A stretch of 64,000 bases of DNA from an uncultured Paracoccaceae bacterium (GCA_947496535.1 CANMDE010000002.1:682001-746000); one strand, 5' to 3'; positions 43,092 through 53,493 are shown, counted from the first letter of the stretch. Translations and numbers: made by a program. The notes: a model not told the origin generated them from the letters alone.

Positions 43092-45008
43092 ATGACTGAC
43101 CAACCCAACACCCCAACACTCGACCGCGTGCATACGCCTGATGATATCAAGGCGCTCTCGGATGCGGAGCTTGGTCATCTGGCAGACGAGTTGCGGGCCG
43201 AGACCATTTCGGCTGTCTCGGTCACGGGCGGGCATTTGGGTGCCGGATTGGGTGTTGTTGAACTCACGGTGGCTCTGCATGCCGTTTTCGATGCGCCCAA
43301 GGATAAGATCATCTGGGACGTATCGCACCAGTGTTACCCCCATAAAATTCTGACAGGTCGGCGCGATCGCATACGAACTCTGCGCGCGGAGGGTGGGCTC
43401 AGCGGTTTCACGAAACGCTCCGAAAGTTCTTACGACCCGTTTGGCGCGGCGCATTCGAGCACGTCTATTTCTGCTGCTTTGGGCTTTGCCGTAGCTCGCG
43501 ATCTGGGCGCTGAAGGTGGCGATGCGATTGCCATCATCGGTGACGGCGCGATGTCGGCAGGCATGGCCTATGAAGCGATGAACAATGCTGGTCATCTGGG
43601 CAAGCGCCTGATCGTGATCCTGAATGACAACGAGATGTCGATTGCACCGCCGACTGGCGCAATGTCATCGTATCTCTCGCGGCTATATGCCGAAGAGCCG
43701 TTTCAGGAATTCAAGGCAGCGGCAAAGGGAGCAGTGTCTTTATTGCCTGAGCCTTTCCGCGAAGGTGCCAAGCGGGCCAAGGATATGCTGAAGCATATGA
43801 CCGTTGGCGGTACGATGTTCGAGGAGCTTGGCTTTTCTTATCTTGGCCCGATAGATGGGCACGATATGGATCAGTTGCTGTCGGTCCTGCGCACGGTGAA
43901 GGCCCGCGCGACCGGCCCCATACTGATCCACGCCATCACGAAAAAGGGCAAAGGCTATGCCCCGGCAGAAGCCGCAAGCGATAAGGGCCACGCAACGGCC
44001 AAGTTCGACGTCGTGACCGGCAAGCAGAAGAAGGCACAAAGCAACGCGCCGTCCTACACGTCGGTTTTCGCCGAGGCGCTGATTAATCTGGCTGCGAATG
44101 ACCCCAAGATTTGTGCAGTCACGGCAGCCATGCCAGATGGAACCGGCCTGTCGAAGTTTATGGAGCGCTTTGCCAGCCGTTGTTTTGACGTCGGCATCGC
44201 CGAACAGCATGCCGTGACATTCAGCGCGGGCATGGCGGCCGGAGGTCTTCGCCCGTTTTGCGCGCTTTATTCGACCTTCCTGCAACGCGGCTATGATCAG
44301 GTTGTGCATGATGTGGCAATCCAACGGTTGCCGGTTCGCTTTGCCATTGATCGGGCTGGTCTTGTGGGGGCGGACGGGGCGACGCATGCGGGGTCTTACG
44401 ACGTGGCCTATCTGGCCAATCTGCCGGGCTTTGTGGTCATGGCGGCGGCGGATGAGGCTGAATTGGTCCGCATGGTCGCAACTGCGGCCACCCACGATGA
44501 AGGGCCCATCGCGTTCCGCTTTCCGCGCGGCGAAGGCGTGGGGGTAGAAATGCCGGAAAACCCCGAGACACTTGAAATCGGGAAGGGCCGCATGATCCGC
44601 GAAGGCTCAGGCGTTGCCATCCTGTCCTTCGGCACCCGCCTGCAAGAGGTCACCAAGGCCTGCGAAACATTGGAGGCCAAAGGGATTAAGCCGACAGTGG
44701 CCGACGCCCGTTTTGCCAAGCCGTTAGATCGTGACCTTATTTTGAAGCTGGCTTCACAGCATGAGGCGCTGATCACGGTCGAAGAGGGCGCCGTTGGCGG
44801 CTTCGGTTCTCATGTGGCTCAACTGCTAGCTGATGAGGGCGTTTTTGATCAGGGCCTGAAATTCCGGTCAATGGTTCTGCCGGATATCTTCATCGATCAG
44901 GCGAACCCAAAGGTGATGTACGATGTGGCTGGCCTGAATGCGGAACACATCGAGGCGAAAGTGCTAGAGGTTATGGGTGTGGCGAAAATCGGGACCAAAT
45001 CGGCTTAA
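43092..45008 (+). CDS. dxs: 1-deoxy-D-xylulose-5-phosphate synthase
   Basis: A 638-residue thiamine-diphosphate enzyme making DXP from pyruvate and glyceraldehyde-3-phosphate, the first step of the MEP isoprenoid pathway. Seen: [35 protein letters not shown], the ThDP motif [19 protein letters not shown] ending in [25 protein letters not shown], and [15 protein letters not shown]. Full length. It follows ispA by 11 bases and is last in the operon, converging on the glycosyltransferase gene. Confidence 0.97.
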   Translation: MTDQPNTPTLDRVHTPDDIKALSDAELGHLADELRAETISAVSVTGGHLGAGLGVVELTVALHAVFDAPKDKIIWDVSHQCYPHKILTGRRDRIRTLRAEGGLSGFTKRSESSYDPFGAAHSSTSISAALGFAVARDLGAEGGDAIAIIGDGAMSAGMAYEAMNNAGHLGKRLIVILNDNEMSIAPPTGAMSSYLSRLYAEEPFQEFKAAAKGAVSLLPEPFREGAKRAKDMLKHMTVGGTMFEELGFSYLGPIDGHDMDQLLSVLRTVKARATGPILIHAITKKGKGYAPAEAASDKGHATAKFDVVTGKQKKAQSNAPSYTSVFAEALINLAANDPKICAVTAAMPDGTGLSKFMERFASRCFDVGIAEQHAVTFSAGMAAGGLRPFCALYSTFLQRGYDQVVHDVAIQRLPVRFAIDRAGLVGADGATHAGSYDVAYLANLPGFVVMAAADEAELVRMVATAATHDEGPIAFRFPRGEGVGVEMPENPETLEIGKGRMIREGSGVAILSFGTRLQEVTKACETLEAKGIKPTVADARFAKPLDRDLILKLASQHEALITVEEGAVGGFGSHVAQLLADEGVFDQGLKFRSMVLPDIFIDQANPKVMYDVAGLNAEHIEAKVLEVMGVAKIGTKSA

Positions 45009-45077
45009 GCTGTTTCAAAGCTAACTATGCGAGCAGCGGGCTCACGTCTGAAATGGCACCGGAAGACATGCCGCCAT

Positions 45078-47360
45078 TTATCTTAAATGTCGCCGAAACA
45101 TCCATCGACCAAAGCGGGAGGGCAGGTACTTGGCCCGACCAAAAAACGCGACTGGGGAGTTTTTCAATTCGCGACTTTTTTCCTTTGAGAGCATTGGTCC
45201 ATATATAAGCGAATAAAGCTGAAAGCTCCAAAGCGACTGGATTTTCTTGTCGGCCTGCAATGCGTCACCTTCACCTTCGGGCAGAGCGTCCTCAGGATGA
45301 TACATATTCGCCATTGCTTTGGTGTAAGTGCGCGTGGCGGATGGGCGAACGCTTTGCTCCCAAAAATGCTCTAACGCCGTACCGTCGATGACTGACCTTG
45401 AAACGCGGATGTTTCGATACCCATGCGCCTTGCGATGCTTGAAGTCCTGAATGTCGTCATCTGCACTGAACCAGGAATATTTGTGAAAAAGATACTTTCC
45501 AACAATTTCTTCTACAATTTCTGAACTTGGCGCCTCGCAATTACGCTTAACCAAGCTGACGGCATCTTGAAGGCTATCCGCAAAATGGCCCAAACCTTTG
45601 ACGTTGTAATACGCATTTCCGACTGTCACGATCGGCTTTTCGTGGCAAGCAGCGAGCAGACCAACGCCTGAATTGTAACAAACGACAGCATCACAAAGTT
45701 CAATCAATTCATGAACATTGTCGCTGCGATCCGCGATGATAACATTATTGGGTAGATCGCTGATGTCGTTCTTGGACAAGGGATGCGGCTTCAAGATAAA
45801 AATAGCATCGTTCGTACCTGCCGCGACCTCAGAGATTGATTCCGCAAAACTCGCGTAGTTCTGTGCGTCCCTGACAAACTTCGTCACCGCCATGTCATCA
45901 TCGAGCTGGAGGGGGATGAATATCTTTATTTTATCTTCTGGAATGAAGTCCTGATATTTCTGAGCAGTAAGCTCACGGGATGTGGCGTCTTCAAGTAGGT
46001 GATCACCGCGCTTTAGCGAAGCTAGGTAATTACGGGTTGCCGTAAGCTCTTGATCGCTTAGCTTTATGTCTCCCAATTCTTGGTCAGTGAATGAATTGGG
46101 TGCATAGCTCACGTCATTTGAGTAATAAATCGTGTTTGGCAAAGCACCACGTTCGACCACAATGGTTTTGAGACCCTTAGACCGTGCTTTTTCGAATATC
46201 CGAAAAAACTGGGAATGGCTTTTCATATAGGGGTTAAATATCGCTAGCGCGTCTACATCACCATTATCCATCAGATCACTTATCTGCCCAATGGACTTTG
46301 GCTTATCGTCAAAAAATGGAATCAGATCATAGCCATGCAACCTCAATGGCAGGAAGTAGCCCCAGTGATCCTTGTGTTTGCAAATGCAAATCGCCTTTTT
46401 TCCACGGCTGTGACCGTCTATCGTGATGAGTTGCGATGGGTCGCCCTCGTAGGCATTGAAAGCCTTGGTCAGTTTCTGGCGCCTCCAGTCATTTTCTTTT
46501 CGCCACTCAGTATTTTGCGGTGTCGGATGCCACCGGTGATAGATTTTCAGTCCCGCCCGCTCGGCACGGGCTGAGACCAGCTGGTTTAGGCTCCGGAAGC
46601 CGCGATAGCTCTTGTGACGCCAGAAATCCCACTTGCCGGGACCGTGGCGAGGATCGCTCAAATCGCTGGGTGATTTGTGAACACCTGAATACCCGGCTGT
46701 TCGCACAAGGAATTCAAAGTCTTCTGATCCATGTCCTCTGAAAATGGGGTGATAGCCGCCTGACAGATCAAAGTACTTCTTCGTCATCAACATGATATTG
46801 GAATAGGGTGCGATGAACTCCACTAAGCTACCAAATTCACTATTCTGGGCAGAAAACCCAATTTTATCTAATTTCGCGCTTTTCCTTTGCGAGTCTGAAT
46901 AGCGCTCCAAATCTTCTGTTTTGTCTTTCCCAATGTGATACGCTGGCAGATCTATGACGACATCAAAAATTGTCTGCATTGAAGCTGCATTTGCGACGCG
47001 CACGAGGTCGGCAAACAGAGACTGAACACCGACGAAGTCAATGTCCATGAAGAACAGTAGCTTTGTATCAATATGGGGCAGGCAGGCGTTATGACACATA
47101 GATGCGGAATACGTGTCATAATCCGGCACATGGACGTATTCTAATCCTTGCTGTTGGCAGCTTTCTTCTACGGCGGCGCGAAAATCGCCGTCGCTCCCGA
47201 AATCAACAACCAGAATGGGTGGTTGCGGTTCATAATAACCAGATAGCGCTCGGAGCCGTTCCAAAACCCAGGGGTTATCCTTATGGGCGCGCAGGCCAAT
47301 GACAGCCGTTATGTCTCGATAGGTGATTGGGTTATCGGGCCGTTCTAGGTCGAATAACAT
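45078..47360 (-). CDS. Fusion of a GT-A-type glycosyltransferase and a capsule-synthesis (KpsC/KpsS-like) domain
   Basis: A 760-residue cytoplasmic protein. The first roughly 290 residues look like a GT-A glycosyltransferase: VIGLRAHKDNPWVLERLRAL, then FMDIDFVGVQSLF as the DxD-like site and GGYHPIFRGHGSEDFEFLVRTAG as the acceptor part. From about residue 310 to 660 the sequence resembles capsule polysaccharide proteins: FILKPHPLSKND and VVCYNSGVGLLAACHEKPIVTVGNAYY. It probably builds or modifies a surface polysaccharide. The DNA is AT-richer than its neighbours and the gene stands alone, which suggests transfer. Exact sugar unknown. Confidence 0.8.
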   Translation of the reverse strand: MLFDLERPDNPITYRDITAVIGLRAHKDNPWVLERLRALSGYYEPQPPILVVDFGSDGDFRAAVEESCQQQGLEYVHVPDYDTYSASMCHNACLPHIDTKLLFFMDIDFVGVQSLFADLVRVANAASMQTIFDVVIDLPAYHIGKDKTEDLERYSDSQRKSAKLDKIGFSAQNSEFGSLVEFIAPYSNIMLMTKKYFDLSGGYHPIFRGHGSEDFEFLVRTAGYSGVHKSPSDLSDPRHGPGKWDFWRHKSYRGFRSLNQLVSARAERAGLKIYHRWHPTPQNTEWRKENDWRRQKLTKAFNAYEGDPSQLITIDGHSRGKKAICICKHKDHWGYFLPLRLHGYDLIPFFDDKPKSIGQISDLMDNGDVDALAIFNPYMKSHSQFFRIFEKARSKGLKTIVVERGALPNTIYYSNDVSYAPNSFTDQELGDIKLSDQELTATRNYLASLKRGDHLLEDATSRELTAQKYQDFIPEDKIKIFIPLQLDDDMAVTKFVRDAQNYASFAESISEVAAGTNDAIFILKPHPLSKNDISDLPNNVIIADRSDNVHELIELCDAVVCYNSGVGLLAACHEKPIVTVGNAYYNVKGLGHFADSLQDAVSLVKRNCEAPSSEIVEEIVGKYLFHKYSWFSADDDIQDFKHRKAHGYRNIRVSRSVIDGTALEHFWEQSVRPSATRTYTKAMANMYHPEDALPEGEGDALQADKKIQSLWSFQLYSLIYGPMLSKEKSRELKNSPVAFFGRAKYLPSRFGRWMFRRHLR

Positions 47361-47505
47361 GATGTGCCTACCTGTGAATTCATGGAATCATGCTAATCGT
47401 CAATTAAGCTCAGACGGCAATAAGTTTGCCCAATGCATATTGCATAGCCACCACCTATCGGCTGCGCAAGTCACGACGCAGCGCGGTGATACCATGTAGC
47501 AAACT

Positions 47506-49098
47506 CTAGCCCCGCAAAATCAGGTCTGCCGCCTTTTCGCCGATCATTATGGCGGGTGCATTTGTATTACCCGACACGATTTCGGGCATGATCGAACAAT
47601 CAGCGACCCGTAGCCCATCGATACCCTTTACACGAAGACTAGGATCGACAACGGCGCCTTGATCTGTGCCCATCTTACAAGTCCCGGTAGGGTGGTAAAT
47701 TGAGCTGGAGTTGCTGCGCGCCCAGTCCAAGGTCCCTGCATCGTCGTCCATCGGCAGTTGCTCGGATGGCCGGAAGCTGGCCGAGATCTTGGATGCCAAT
47801 GGTGCTTGCTGGCCGATCCTGCGGGCGATCTTCACACCTTCGGTGAGCGTGTTGCAATCTGTCCGATTGGACAGGTAGTTCGGAATGATCTTTGGATGGG
47901 TTTGTGGGTCCGGTCCGCTCAGCTTGATCTCTCCTCTGCTTTCGGGGCGCAACTGGCAGACCGACATGGTGAACGCGGAAAACGGATGTACGCCCTCACC
48001 CGGACTATCGGCAGACCACGGCTGAACGTGGAATTGGATATCTGGTGTTTCCAAGTCTTGTCGCGTTTTCAGAAAACCGGTCGCCAGACTGGCAGCCATT
48101 GTCATCGGACCAGAACGGAACAGTGCGTATTTCAAGGCGATGCGTGCTTGATTGATAAGACTGCGCACTTCGTCATTGAGTGTTGGCTCGTTACACTTGA
48201 AGACAAGTCGAGCCTGCAGATGATCTTGCAGATTTTGACCTACGCCGGGCAATTTATGAATTGGTTTTATGCCATTTTTTGTCAGGTGATCCGGGTCGCC
48301 GATGCCTGACAACATCAATAGTTGTGGGCTGTTTATTGAGCCCCCGGAAAGTATCACCTCTCGCTTGGCTTTCACCGTCGCCAGTTGGCCGTCAGGGCCG
48401 CGATACTCAACCCCGGTTGCCCGTTTCTCTTCCAGTAATACACGTGTGGCCATAGCGCTGGTAACGACCCGCAGATTTGGTCGGTTCAGTACCGGTTTCA
48501 GATAGGCCACCGCCGCCGAACACCGCCGTCCTTTGTGTGCGGTCAGTTGAAAGTATCCCACGCCCTCCTGCGTTGCGCCGTTGTAGTCGGCGTTGAAAGG
48601 GTATCCCGCGTTTTGCGCCGCCTCTACCCATGCATCACAGATGGGTCGGCTCAACCGCATGTCAGAGACGCAAAGCGGCCCGTCGTCACCATGGAATTCG
48701 TCACCGCCTCGTACGTTGTTTTCAGAACGTTTGAATAGCGGTAGCACATCATCCCAGCCCCAGCCGGTATTCCCCATTTGCCGCCAGCGATCATAATCCT
48801 GCGGTTGCCCGCGCACGTAGAGCAGCCCATTGATGGATGAGGATCCGCCCAACACCTTTCCACGGGGCCAATCAATTGATCTGCCGTTCAAGCCCGGATC
48901 GGGTTCCGTCTTGTAACACCAGTCAACCGCCGGGTTATGCATCGTTTTGAAGTAACCGACGGGGATGTGAATCCAAGGATTGCGGTCTTTTGGTCCTGCC
49001 TCAAGCAAAACAACGCGGGTATTGGGATCGGCACTTAGCCGGTTGGCCAGAACGCATCCGGCCGACCCTGCACCAACGATGACGTAATCCGCTTCCAA
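47506..49098 (-). CDS. GMC-family FAD-dependent oxidoreductase (choline dehydrogenase-like)
   Basis: A 530-residue flavoenzyme oxidising an alcohol. N-terminal ADYVIVGAGSAGCVLANRL binds FAD; the GMC signature region is GGSSSINGLLYVRGQPQDYDRW; the C-terminus has SSIYHPTGTCKMGTDQG with the active-site histidine and NTNAPAIMIGEKAADLI. No ATG fits: the frame runs far upstream into the divergent TRAP gene. TTG codons at 49104 and 49098 follow GGGAGG; 49098 has the better spacing (9 bases). It probably oxidises the solute brought in by the adjacent TRAP importer. Confidence 0.9.
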   Translation of the reverse strand: MEADYVIVGAGSAGCVLANRLSADPNTRVVLLEAGPKDRNPWIHIPVGYFKTMHNPAVDWCYKTEPDPGLNGRSIDWPRGKVLGGSSSINGLLYVRGQPQDYDRWRQMGNTGWGWDDVLPLFKRSENNVRGGDEFHGDDGPLCVSDMRLSRPICDAWVEAAQNAGYPFNADYNGATQEGVGYFQLTAHKGRRCSAAVAYLKPVLNRPNLRVVTSAMATRVLLEEKRATGVEYRGPDGQLATVKAKREVILSGGSINSPQLLMLSGIGDPDHLTKNGIKPIHKLPGVGQNLQDHLQARLVFKCNEPTLNDEVRSLINQARIALKYALFRSGPMTMAASLATGFLKTRQDLETPDIQFHVQPWSADSPGEGVHPFSAFTMSVCQLRPESRGEIKLSGPDPQTHPKIIPNYLSNRTDCNTLTEGVKIARRIGQQAPLASKISASFRPSEQLPMDDDAGTLDWARSNSSSIYHPTGTCKMGTDQGAVVDPSLRVKGIDGLRVADCSIMPEIVSGNTNAPAIMIGEKAADLILRG

Positions 49099-49160
49099 GA
49101 CCAATTTCCTCCCGGCTGAAAAAAATCCTATGCAAAATCCAAAAGCTATTCTAGTCTTTT

Positions 49161-49179
49161 TTGATAAATAATGTATCAA
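49161..49179. promoter_or_regulatory. Operator-like inverted repeat in the GMC/TRAP divergent region
   Basis: TTGATA and TATCAA, 7 bases apart (AATAATG), 25 bases before the ATG of the TRAP binding-protein gene. It is a reasonable site for the IclR-family regulator at the end of the cluster. Confidence 0.45.
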
Positions 49180-49203
49180 TAATAGGCATAATGGGAGGAA
49201 ACA

Positions 49204-50436
49204 ATGCCAGTTTATGATCGGATCAGGGGGGTCTCTCGTCGAGATTTCTTCAAAATAGCCGGGACTTACGGGATGAGTTCGACCCTGCTTGCAGCTGGAA
49301 CATTCGGCGGAGCAATGACCGCCGCCAACCTCGCTCGCGCAGCTGAGTCCAACTATGAGAAGAGATTTTCGAAGGAACCGAAATTTCAGCTGACTTTTGG
49401 AGCGGCCGGATTCAACCCGCAAAACCTTCTTATCGAACGTGCTGGGGCATTGGAGTTTGCGCGCGATCTTGAGGCGCGGACCGATGGAGAGATCAGGGTG
49501 GAGTTTGTTGGCAACAACCAGCTTTGCGGTCAGCTTTCTTGCGTTGAAAAAACACAGCAGGGCATTACCGATATCTACGCGGCGTCCACGCAAAACTCTG
49601 CAGGCGGCGCGCCTTATCTGAACGTGCTTGACTATGCGTTCATGTTCCCGGGACGGGCGTCACAATACCACTTCCTGTACCATCCAAGAAGCCAGGAGGT
49701 CTTGCGCGATCCATATGAAAAGCGTCATGGCTTGAAATTCCTGTTCAGTCACTGCGAATTGCGGGGCATTCAGTTGGGTCTGAAATGGCAGGACAAGCCA
49801 ACAGTTACCAAGCTGGAGGAACTGTTCGGCACCAAAAACCGTGTGACCGGAACGCAGCTGGGCCGGATCGCCATGCAAGCGCTGAACCTCAATCCTGTAC
49901 CCGTGGCGTGGGAAGAAACACTGGACGGTCTGAAGCAGGGCCTGATTGATGGCGCCGAGACATGGGCGTCGGCGGTGGCTTATGCGAACATGTCGCCTGT
50001 TGTGTCTCAGTCAGTTGATCTGAAGTTCTTCTGTGGGACAGAACACACCGCGATGAGCGCATCAATCTTCGACAGCCTTGGCGGTGAATTGCAGGACGCT
50101 GTCATGGAATCTGCGTATTGGGCGCAGGTGCATGTTCAGGCCGCGAACGAAGCCGCGCTTGTGAAAACAGTTGGTTTCAGTGATCCGCAATTGCCGGGCA
50201 CGATCTTCGTTGAAAACGACGTGCGTCCCGCCTTCCTTGACGAGGCTGAAATCCGCAAGGCCGAAGAAATGTCTTCGCCGGAATTCCAGCCGCAGCTTTG
50301 GGAAGAATGGCGCGAGCGCCTCAATGGGTGGGCCGACGGACTCGATACCTATCAGGAAATCTACGACATCGCGCGCGAGGTCGATAAAGATATGTTGCCT
50401 GAAAATGTTGAACCCCGCCGTTGGTGGAAAGGTTGA
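49204..50436 (+). CDS. TRAP transporter substrate-binding protein (DctP type), Tat-exported
   Basis: A 410-residue periplasmic binding protein. The N-terminus has a twin-arginine signal (VSRRDFFKIAGTYG) and a long hydrophobic stretch ending near NLARAAE. The mature part shows DctP-family traits: ERAGALEFARDLEARTDGEIRVEFVGNNQLCGQ, VTGTQLGRIAMQALNLNPVPV and EETLDGLKQGLIDGAETWASAV, where the arginine-containing segment usually grips a carboxylate. GGGAGGAAAC precedes the ATG. Rather longer than standard DctP (about 330-370). Confidence 0.92.
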   Translation: MPVYDRIRGVSRRDFFKIAGTYGMSSTLLAAGTFGGAMTAANLARAAESNYEKRFSKEPKFQLTFGAAGFNPQNLLIERAGALEFARDLEARTDGEIRVEFVGNNQLCGQLSCVEKTQQGITDIYAASTQNSAGGAPYLNVLDYAFMFPGRASQYHFLYHPRSQEVLRDPYEKRHGLKFLFSHCELRGIQLGLKWQDKPTVTKLEELFGTKNRVTGTQLGRIAMQALNLNPVPVAWEETLDGLKQGLIDGAETWASAVAYANMSPVVSQSVDLKFFCGTEHTAMSASIFDSLGGELQDAVMESAYWAQVHVQAANEAALVKTVGFSDPQLPGTIFVENDVRPAFLDEAEIRKAEEMSSPEFQPQLWEEWRERLNGWADGLDTYQEIYDIAREVDKDMLPENVEPRRWWKG

Positions 50437-50536
50437 AACTGATGCCTTAGTCTATCGACCGGTTCCGCAGCGCGGTGCCGGTCAAATTGCTCACCAAGAC
50501 CCGTGCCAAGCGGGCCGACGACAGAGGAGGAAACAG

Positions 50537-51202
50537 ATGACATTCTGGTCGGACGCCGGAAGTATCCTGAGCGCATTTGCATCACAGGACTCGTGGGAAA
50601 TCAGGGAAGCGATGAAGACAAATGCTTCCTGGACGGTTGGCGCCGTGGCCGCTGCGACGGGCGGCCTGCTGATTACCGGTCTATACCGCGCTGTTCCATT
50701 TATCGAACACCATCTGGAGCGCACCGTGATGGTTGTGAGCTATCTTTGCGTAGCGCTTATCATCTTCTGGGGTGTCATCGATCGTTTCATCTTTTCCAAT
50801 CAGGAAGCGTGGTCAACAACGATACCGCCCCTGCTTTTCATGATCATGGCGTGGTTTGGGGCATCGTATAACGTCCGGTTGCGAACGCATCTGAGCTTTG
50901 CAGAATTTCGATCGCGTATGCCTCGCGCCGGCCAGTTTGCCTGCCTGATGTTGGATCATATCCTTTGGTTTGTCTTTGCTGTCATCGTCTTTGTCGTGAC
51001 CACGCGGCTGGTTGCCTTGAGCGCGTCGAATTTCCAGATCGTTCTTGGCACGGATGATGTCATGCAGTGGTGGTTTCTCATGACGGCGCCGATTGCCTTC
51101 CTGCTGATGTCTGCACGGATTTTTCAGAACCTCTTTGAAGACCTATCGAACCTAAAGAGCGGAGCACCATTGATACGCCAAGCCGTTATCGGGGGGGACT
51201 GA
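50537..51202 (+). CDS. TRAP transporter small permease (DctQ type)
   Basis: A 221-residue membrane protein with four predicted helices (LLITGLYRAVPFIEHHLERTVMVVSYLCVALIIFWG, then LFMIMAWFGASYNVR and HILWFVFAVIVFVVTTRLV). FGASYNVRLRTHLSFAEFRSRM is the typical DctQ loop. AGAGGAGGAAAC precedes the ATG at 50537, which is clearly the start; the frame is open further upstream over the previous gene. Slightly longer than usual (about 160-190). Confidence 0.92.
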   Translation: MTFWSDAGSILSAFASQDSWEIREAMKTNASWTVGAVAAATGGLLITGLYRAVPFIEHHLERTVMVVSYLCVALIIFWGVIDRFIFSNQEAWSTTIPPLLFMIMAWFGASYNVRLRTHLSFAEFRSRMPRAGQFACLMLDHILWFVFAVIVFVVTTRLVALSASNFQIVLGTDDVMQWWFLMTAPIAFLLMSARIFQNLFEDLSNLKSGAPLIRQAVIGGD

Positions 51203-52563
51203 TGATGACCGATGGAACTATGATAACGCTTATCTCTGCCGGGGTGACGTTCCTGTTTATGCTGGGTGTCCCCGTCTTGCTGGTGATTGCCTACTGGGTC
51301 ATCGGGTGTTCGTTCGTTCTGGGTCTGACGCTGGATAATATGGGCGCTGAGCTTTTGAATGTTTTTAACAAGGGCTTCGCACTGCTTGCCATGCCGCTCT
51401 TTATTTTGACCGGCGATTTGATCAACAAATCAGGCATTGCCCGCAGGCTGTCCGACTTTGCCTATGCTTGCCTTGGCTGGTTACGGGGTGGGCTCGCCAT
51501 GGCCTCGCTTGGCGCATGTGGGTTGTTTGCTGCAATTTCGGGATCAAATTCCGCCACTACAGCGACCATTGGCTCGATGTTGCACCCCGAAATGGTCAAG
51601 GGCGGCTATGACGAACGGTTTTCTGCTGCAACCGCCGCAGCTGGTGGCACGGTCGGGATTATCATCCCGCCATCTATTATCTTTATCGTTTACGGGTTCC
51701 TGATGAACCTGCCAATTTCCGATCTTTTCGTGGCTGGCATTTTGCCCGGCGCGTTGATGGTCATTGGCATGCAGTTTGCGTGCTGGATCATCTGCCGGAT
51801 GAACGGCTGGGGGTATCTGATACCACTGCAACTGAACCGGGTTCTGAAAACCGCCTTTGGTGCGTGGCTTGGCTTTTTCGCTATCGGGCTGGTCTTGTGG
51901 GGCATCTACACCGGGAAATTCTCACCCACCGAAGCGGCCGGCGTCACTGTGGGTTTCTGTCTTATCGCGGGGTTGCTGAGCTGGGTTGTCAGCAAGGTCA
52001 CGCATATGCGCCAAGACAAGGAATGGCACGAAAAATCCTATGCCGAGATGATGGTGGTCGAAGGGTTTACCATTCCAGAAATCCCCGGCATCGTGATGCG
52101 TTCGGCGCAAATTACCGGCATTCTGGCGCCATTGATCGCGATTTCTGTGGTCATGCAGCAGATCCTGTCACTCTTGGGCGCACAACAGGTTATTGGTGAT
52201 TTCGTGACATCTATGGGTGGATATTACGCGGTATTGTTTACCGCGATGGCGATTGTTTTCTTCTCTGGCATGATTCTTGAGAGCCTGCCGGTGACGATTA
52301 TCCTCGCTCCGATTCTGGCCCCGATTGCGGTGGGCGTAGGTGTGGACCCGATCCACTTCTCGGTCATTTTTCTGGTAGGGGCATCGATTGGCTTTATCAC
52401 GCCGCCATACGGTTTGAACCTTTATGTCGCATCGGGTGTTACAGGCGTTCCCTACTTCCGGCTGTTGCGCTACACGGTGCCGTATCTGGTCGCGTTGATC
52501 AGTGTATGGATACTTGTGTCATTGACGCCCGAGCTTGCTTTGGTGTTGCTACCAAACCGGTAA
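51202..52563 (+). CDS. TRAP transporter large permease (DctM type)
   Basis: A 453-residue permease with about 12-13 helices that carries out sodium-driven uptake with DctQ. Seen: NKGFALLAMPLFILTGDLINKSGIARRL, GLFAAISGSNSATTATIGSMLHPEM, AAAGGTVGIIIPPSIIFIVYG and VGASIGFITPPYGLNLYVASG. The start overlaps the dctQ stop as TGATG. The IclR gene begins within a few bases of its stop. Confidence 0.95.
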   Translation: MMTDGTMITLISAGVTFLFMLGVPVLLVIAYWVIGCSFVLGLTLDNMGAELLNVFNKGFALLAMPLFILTGDLINKSGIARRLSDFAYACLGWLRGGLAMASLGACGLFAAISGSNSATTATIGSMLHPEMVKGGYDERFSAATAAAGGTVGIIIPPSIIFIVYGFLMNLPISDLFVAGILPGALMVIGMQFACWIICRMNGWGYLIPLQLNRVLKTAFGAWLGFFAIGLVLWGIYTGKFSPTEAAGVTVGFCLIAGLLSWVVSKVTHMRQDKEWHEKSYAEMMVVEGFTIPEIPGIVMRSAQITGILAPLIAISVVMQQILSLLGAQQVIGDFVTSMGGYYAVLFTAMAIVFFSGMILESLPVTIILAPILAPIAVGVGVDPIHFSVIFLVGASIGFITPPYGLNLYVASGVTGVPYFRLLRYTVPYLVALISVWILVSLTPELALVLLPNR

Positions 52564-52568
52564 GATGG

Positions 52569-53348
52569 ATGAACCAGAACGAACGGGCGACCAAGACGGA
52601 GCAAATTCCGACAAACCTGCGCCTTTTGGTGCTGATGGAGCAGATTGCCAAAGAAGGGGCGCCGTTGTCGCCCTCGGCTTTGGCCGCTGCCCTTGATCTG
52701 CCCAAGCCGACGGTGCACCGGCTTCTTGCCACCGCTGAAGAGCAGGGGTTTTTACAGCGCGATCTGGATGGGCGGTCGTTCGGTCCAGGCCATCGATTAA
52801 GGGCGCTATCTGCAAATACGCTGTCATCCCAGCGCATCCGGACAGAGCGGCTTTTGGTGATGAAATCCCTTGCGGAAAAGGTGGGTGAGACCTGCAATCT
52901 CGCGGCGCCGGGGCGGTTTGGGATGGTTTATCTTGATCGGGTCGAGACGCATTGGCCGCTGCGGATACAGTTGCCTATCGGAACACAAGTGCCGTTTCAT
53001 TGCACTGCAAGCGGCAAGATGTATCTGTCGTCACTGCGGACCGACAAGCTGCAGCGCTTTCTTGAGCGGATCGATCTGGAGCCGAAAACACAGCACTCGA
53101 TCACTAATGCAGATAGGTTGATCGACGAGCTTCAGGCGACCCGGTCACGTGGTTATGCGACTGATAATGAAGAGTTCATGGAGGGGATGGCAGCGATAGC
53201 TGTGGGGCTGCGGGATGACAAAGGGCGGCTGCTGACCACCCTTTCCATTCACGCGCCGGTGCAGCGGCATTCGCTGGAAGATCTGGGGTGCTTTCAGGAC
53301 GAACTGAACGAGGCACGCGACCAGTTGGAAGACATTGTGCAGTCCTAG
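52569..53348 (+). CDS. IclR-family transcriptional regulator
   Basis: A 259-residue regulator. The N-terminal winged helix is LLVLMEQIAKEGAPLSPSALAAALDLPKPTVHRLLATAEEQGF; the C-terminal effector domain contains HCTASGKMYLSSL and RGYATDNEEFMEGMAAIAVGL. Start 52569 follows the dctM stop by 5 bases; an earlier ATG (52506) lies inside dctM. It probably controls the TRAP/GMC cluster in response to its solute or a product. Confidence 0.92.
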   Translation: MNQNERATKTEQIPTNLRLLVLMEQIAKEGAPLSPSALAAALDLPKPTVHRLLATAEEQGFLQRDLDGRSFGPGHRLRALSANTLSSQRIRTERLLVMKSLAEKVGETCNLAAPGRFGMVYLDRVETHWPLRIQLPIGTQVPFHCTASGKMYLSSLRTDKLQRFLERIDLEPKTQHSITNADRLIDELQATRSRGYATDNEEFMEGMAAIAVGLRDDKGRLLTTLSIHAPVQRHSLEDLGCFQDELNEARDQLEDIVQS

Positions 53349-53493
53349 GCACGCGATTTGGTATGCTGGTCAGTTATCGCCAAAACGTTGGTTAGTGCTG
53401 CGTTCGGTGGTGTTGCGTGCCCCCGCCTTATTCGTGTTTTTGGCACACGTTAAGAATCACCGCTTTTTTCCTTAATTTGCTACTCAAAATGCT

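Noticed and set aside
47433..47445. ATGCA-TAT-TGCAT palindrome considered as a regulatory site
   Set aside because: It sits between the end of the GMC gene and the start of the glycosyltransferase gene, but no second copy or matching regulator was seen; chance is likely in an AT-rich gap.
49099..49593. N-terminal extension of the GMC oxidoreductase up to an ATG at 49593
   Set aside because: It would run 165 codons through the divergent TRAP binding-protein gene, and the extension has no similarity to GMC proteins; a TTG start with a good ribosome site fits.
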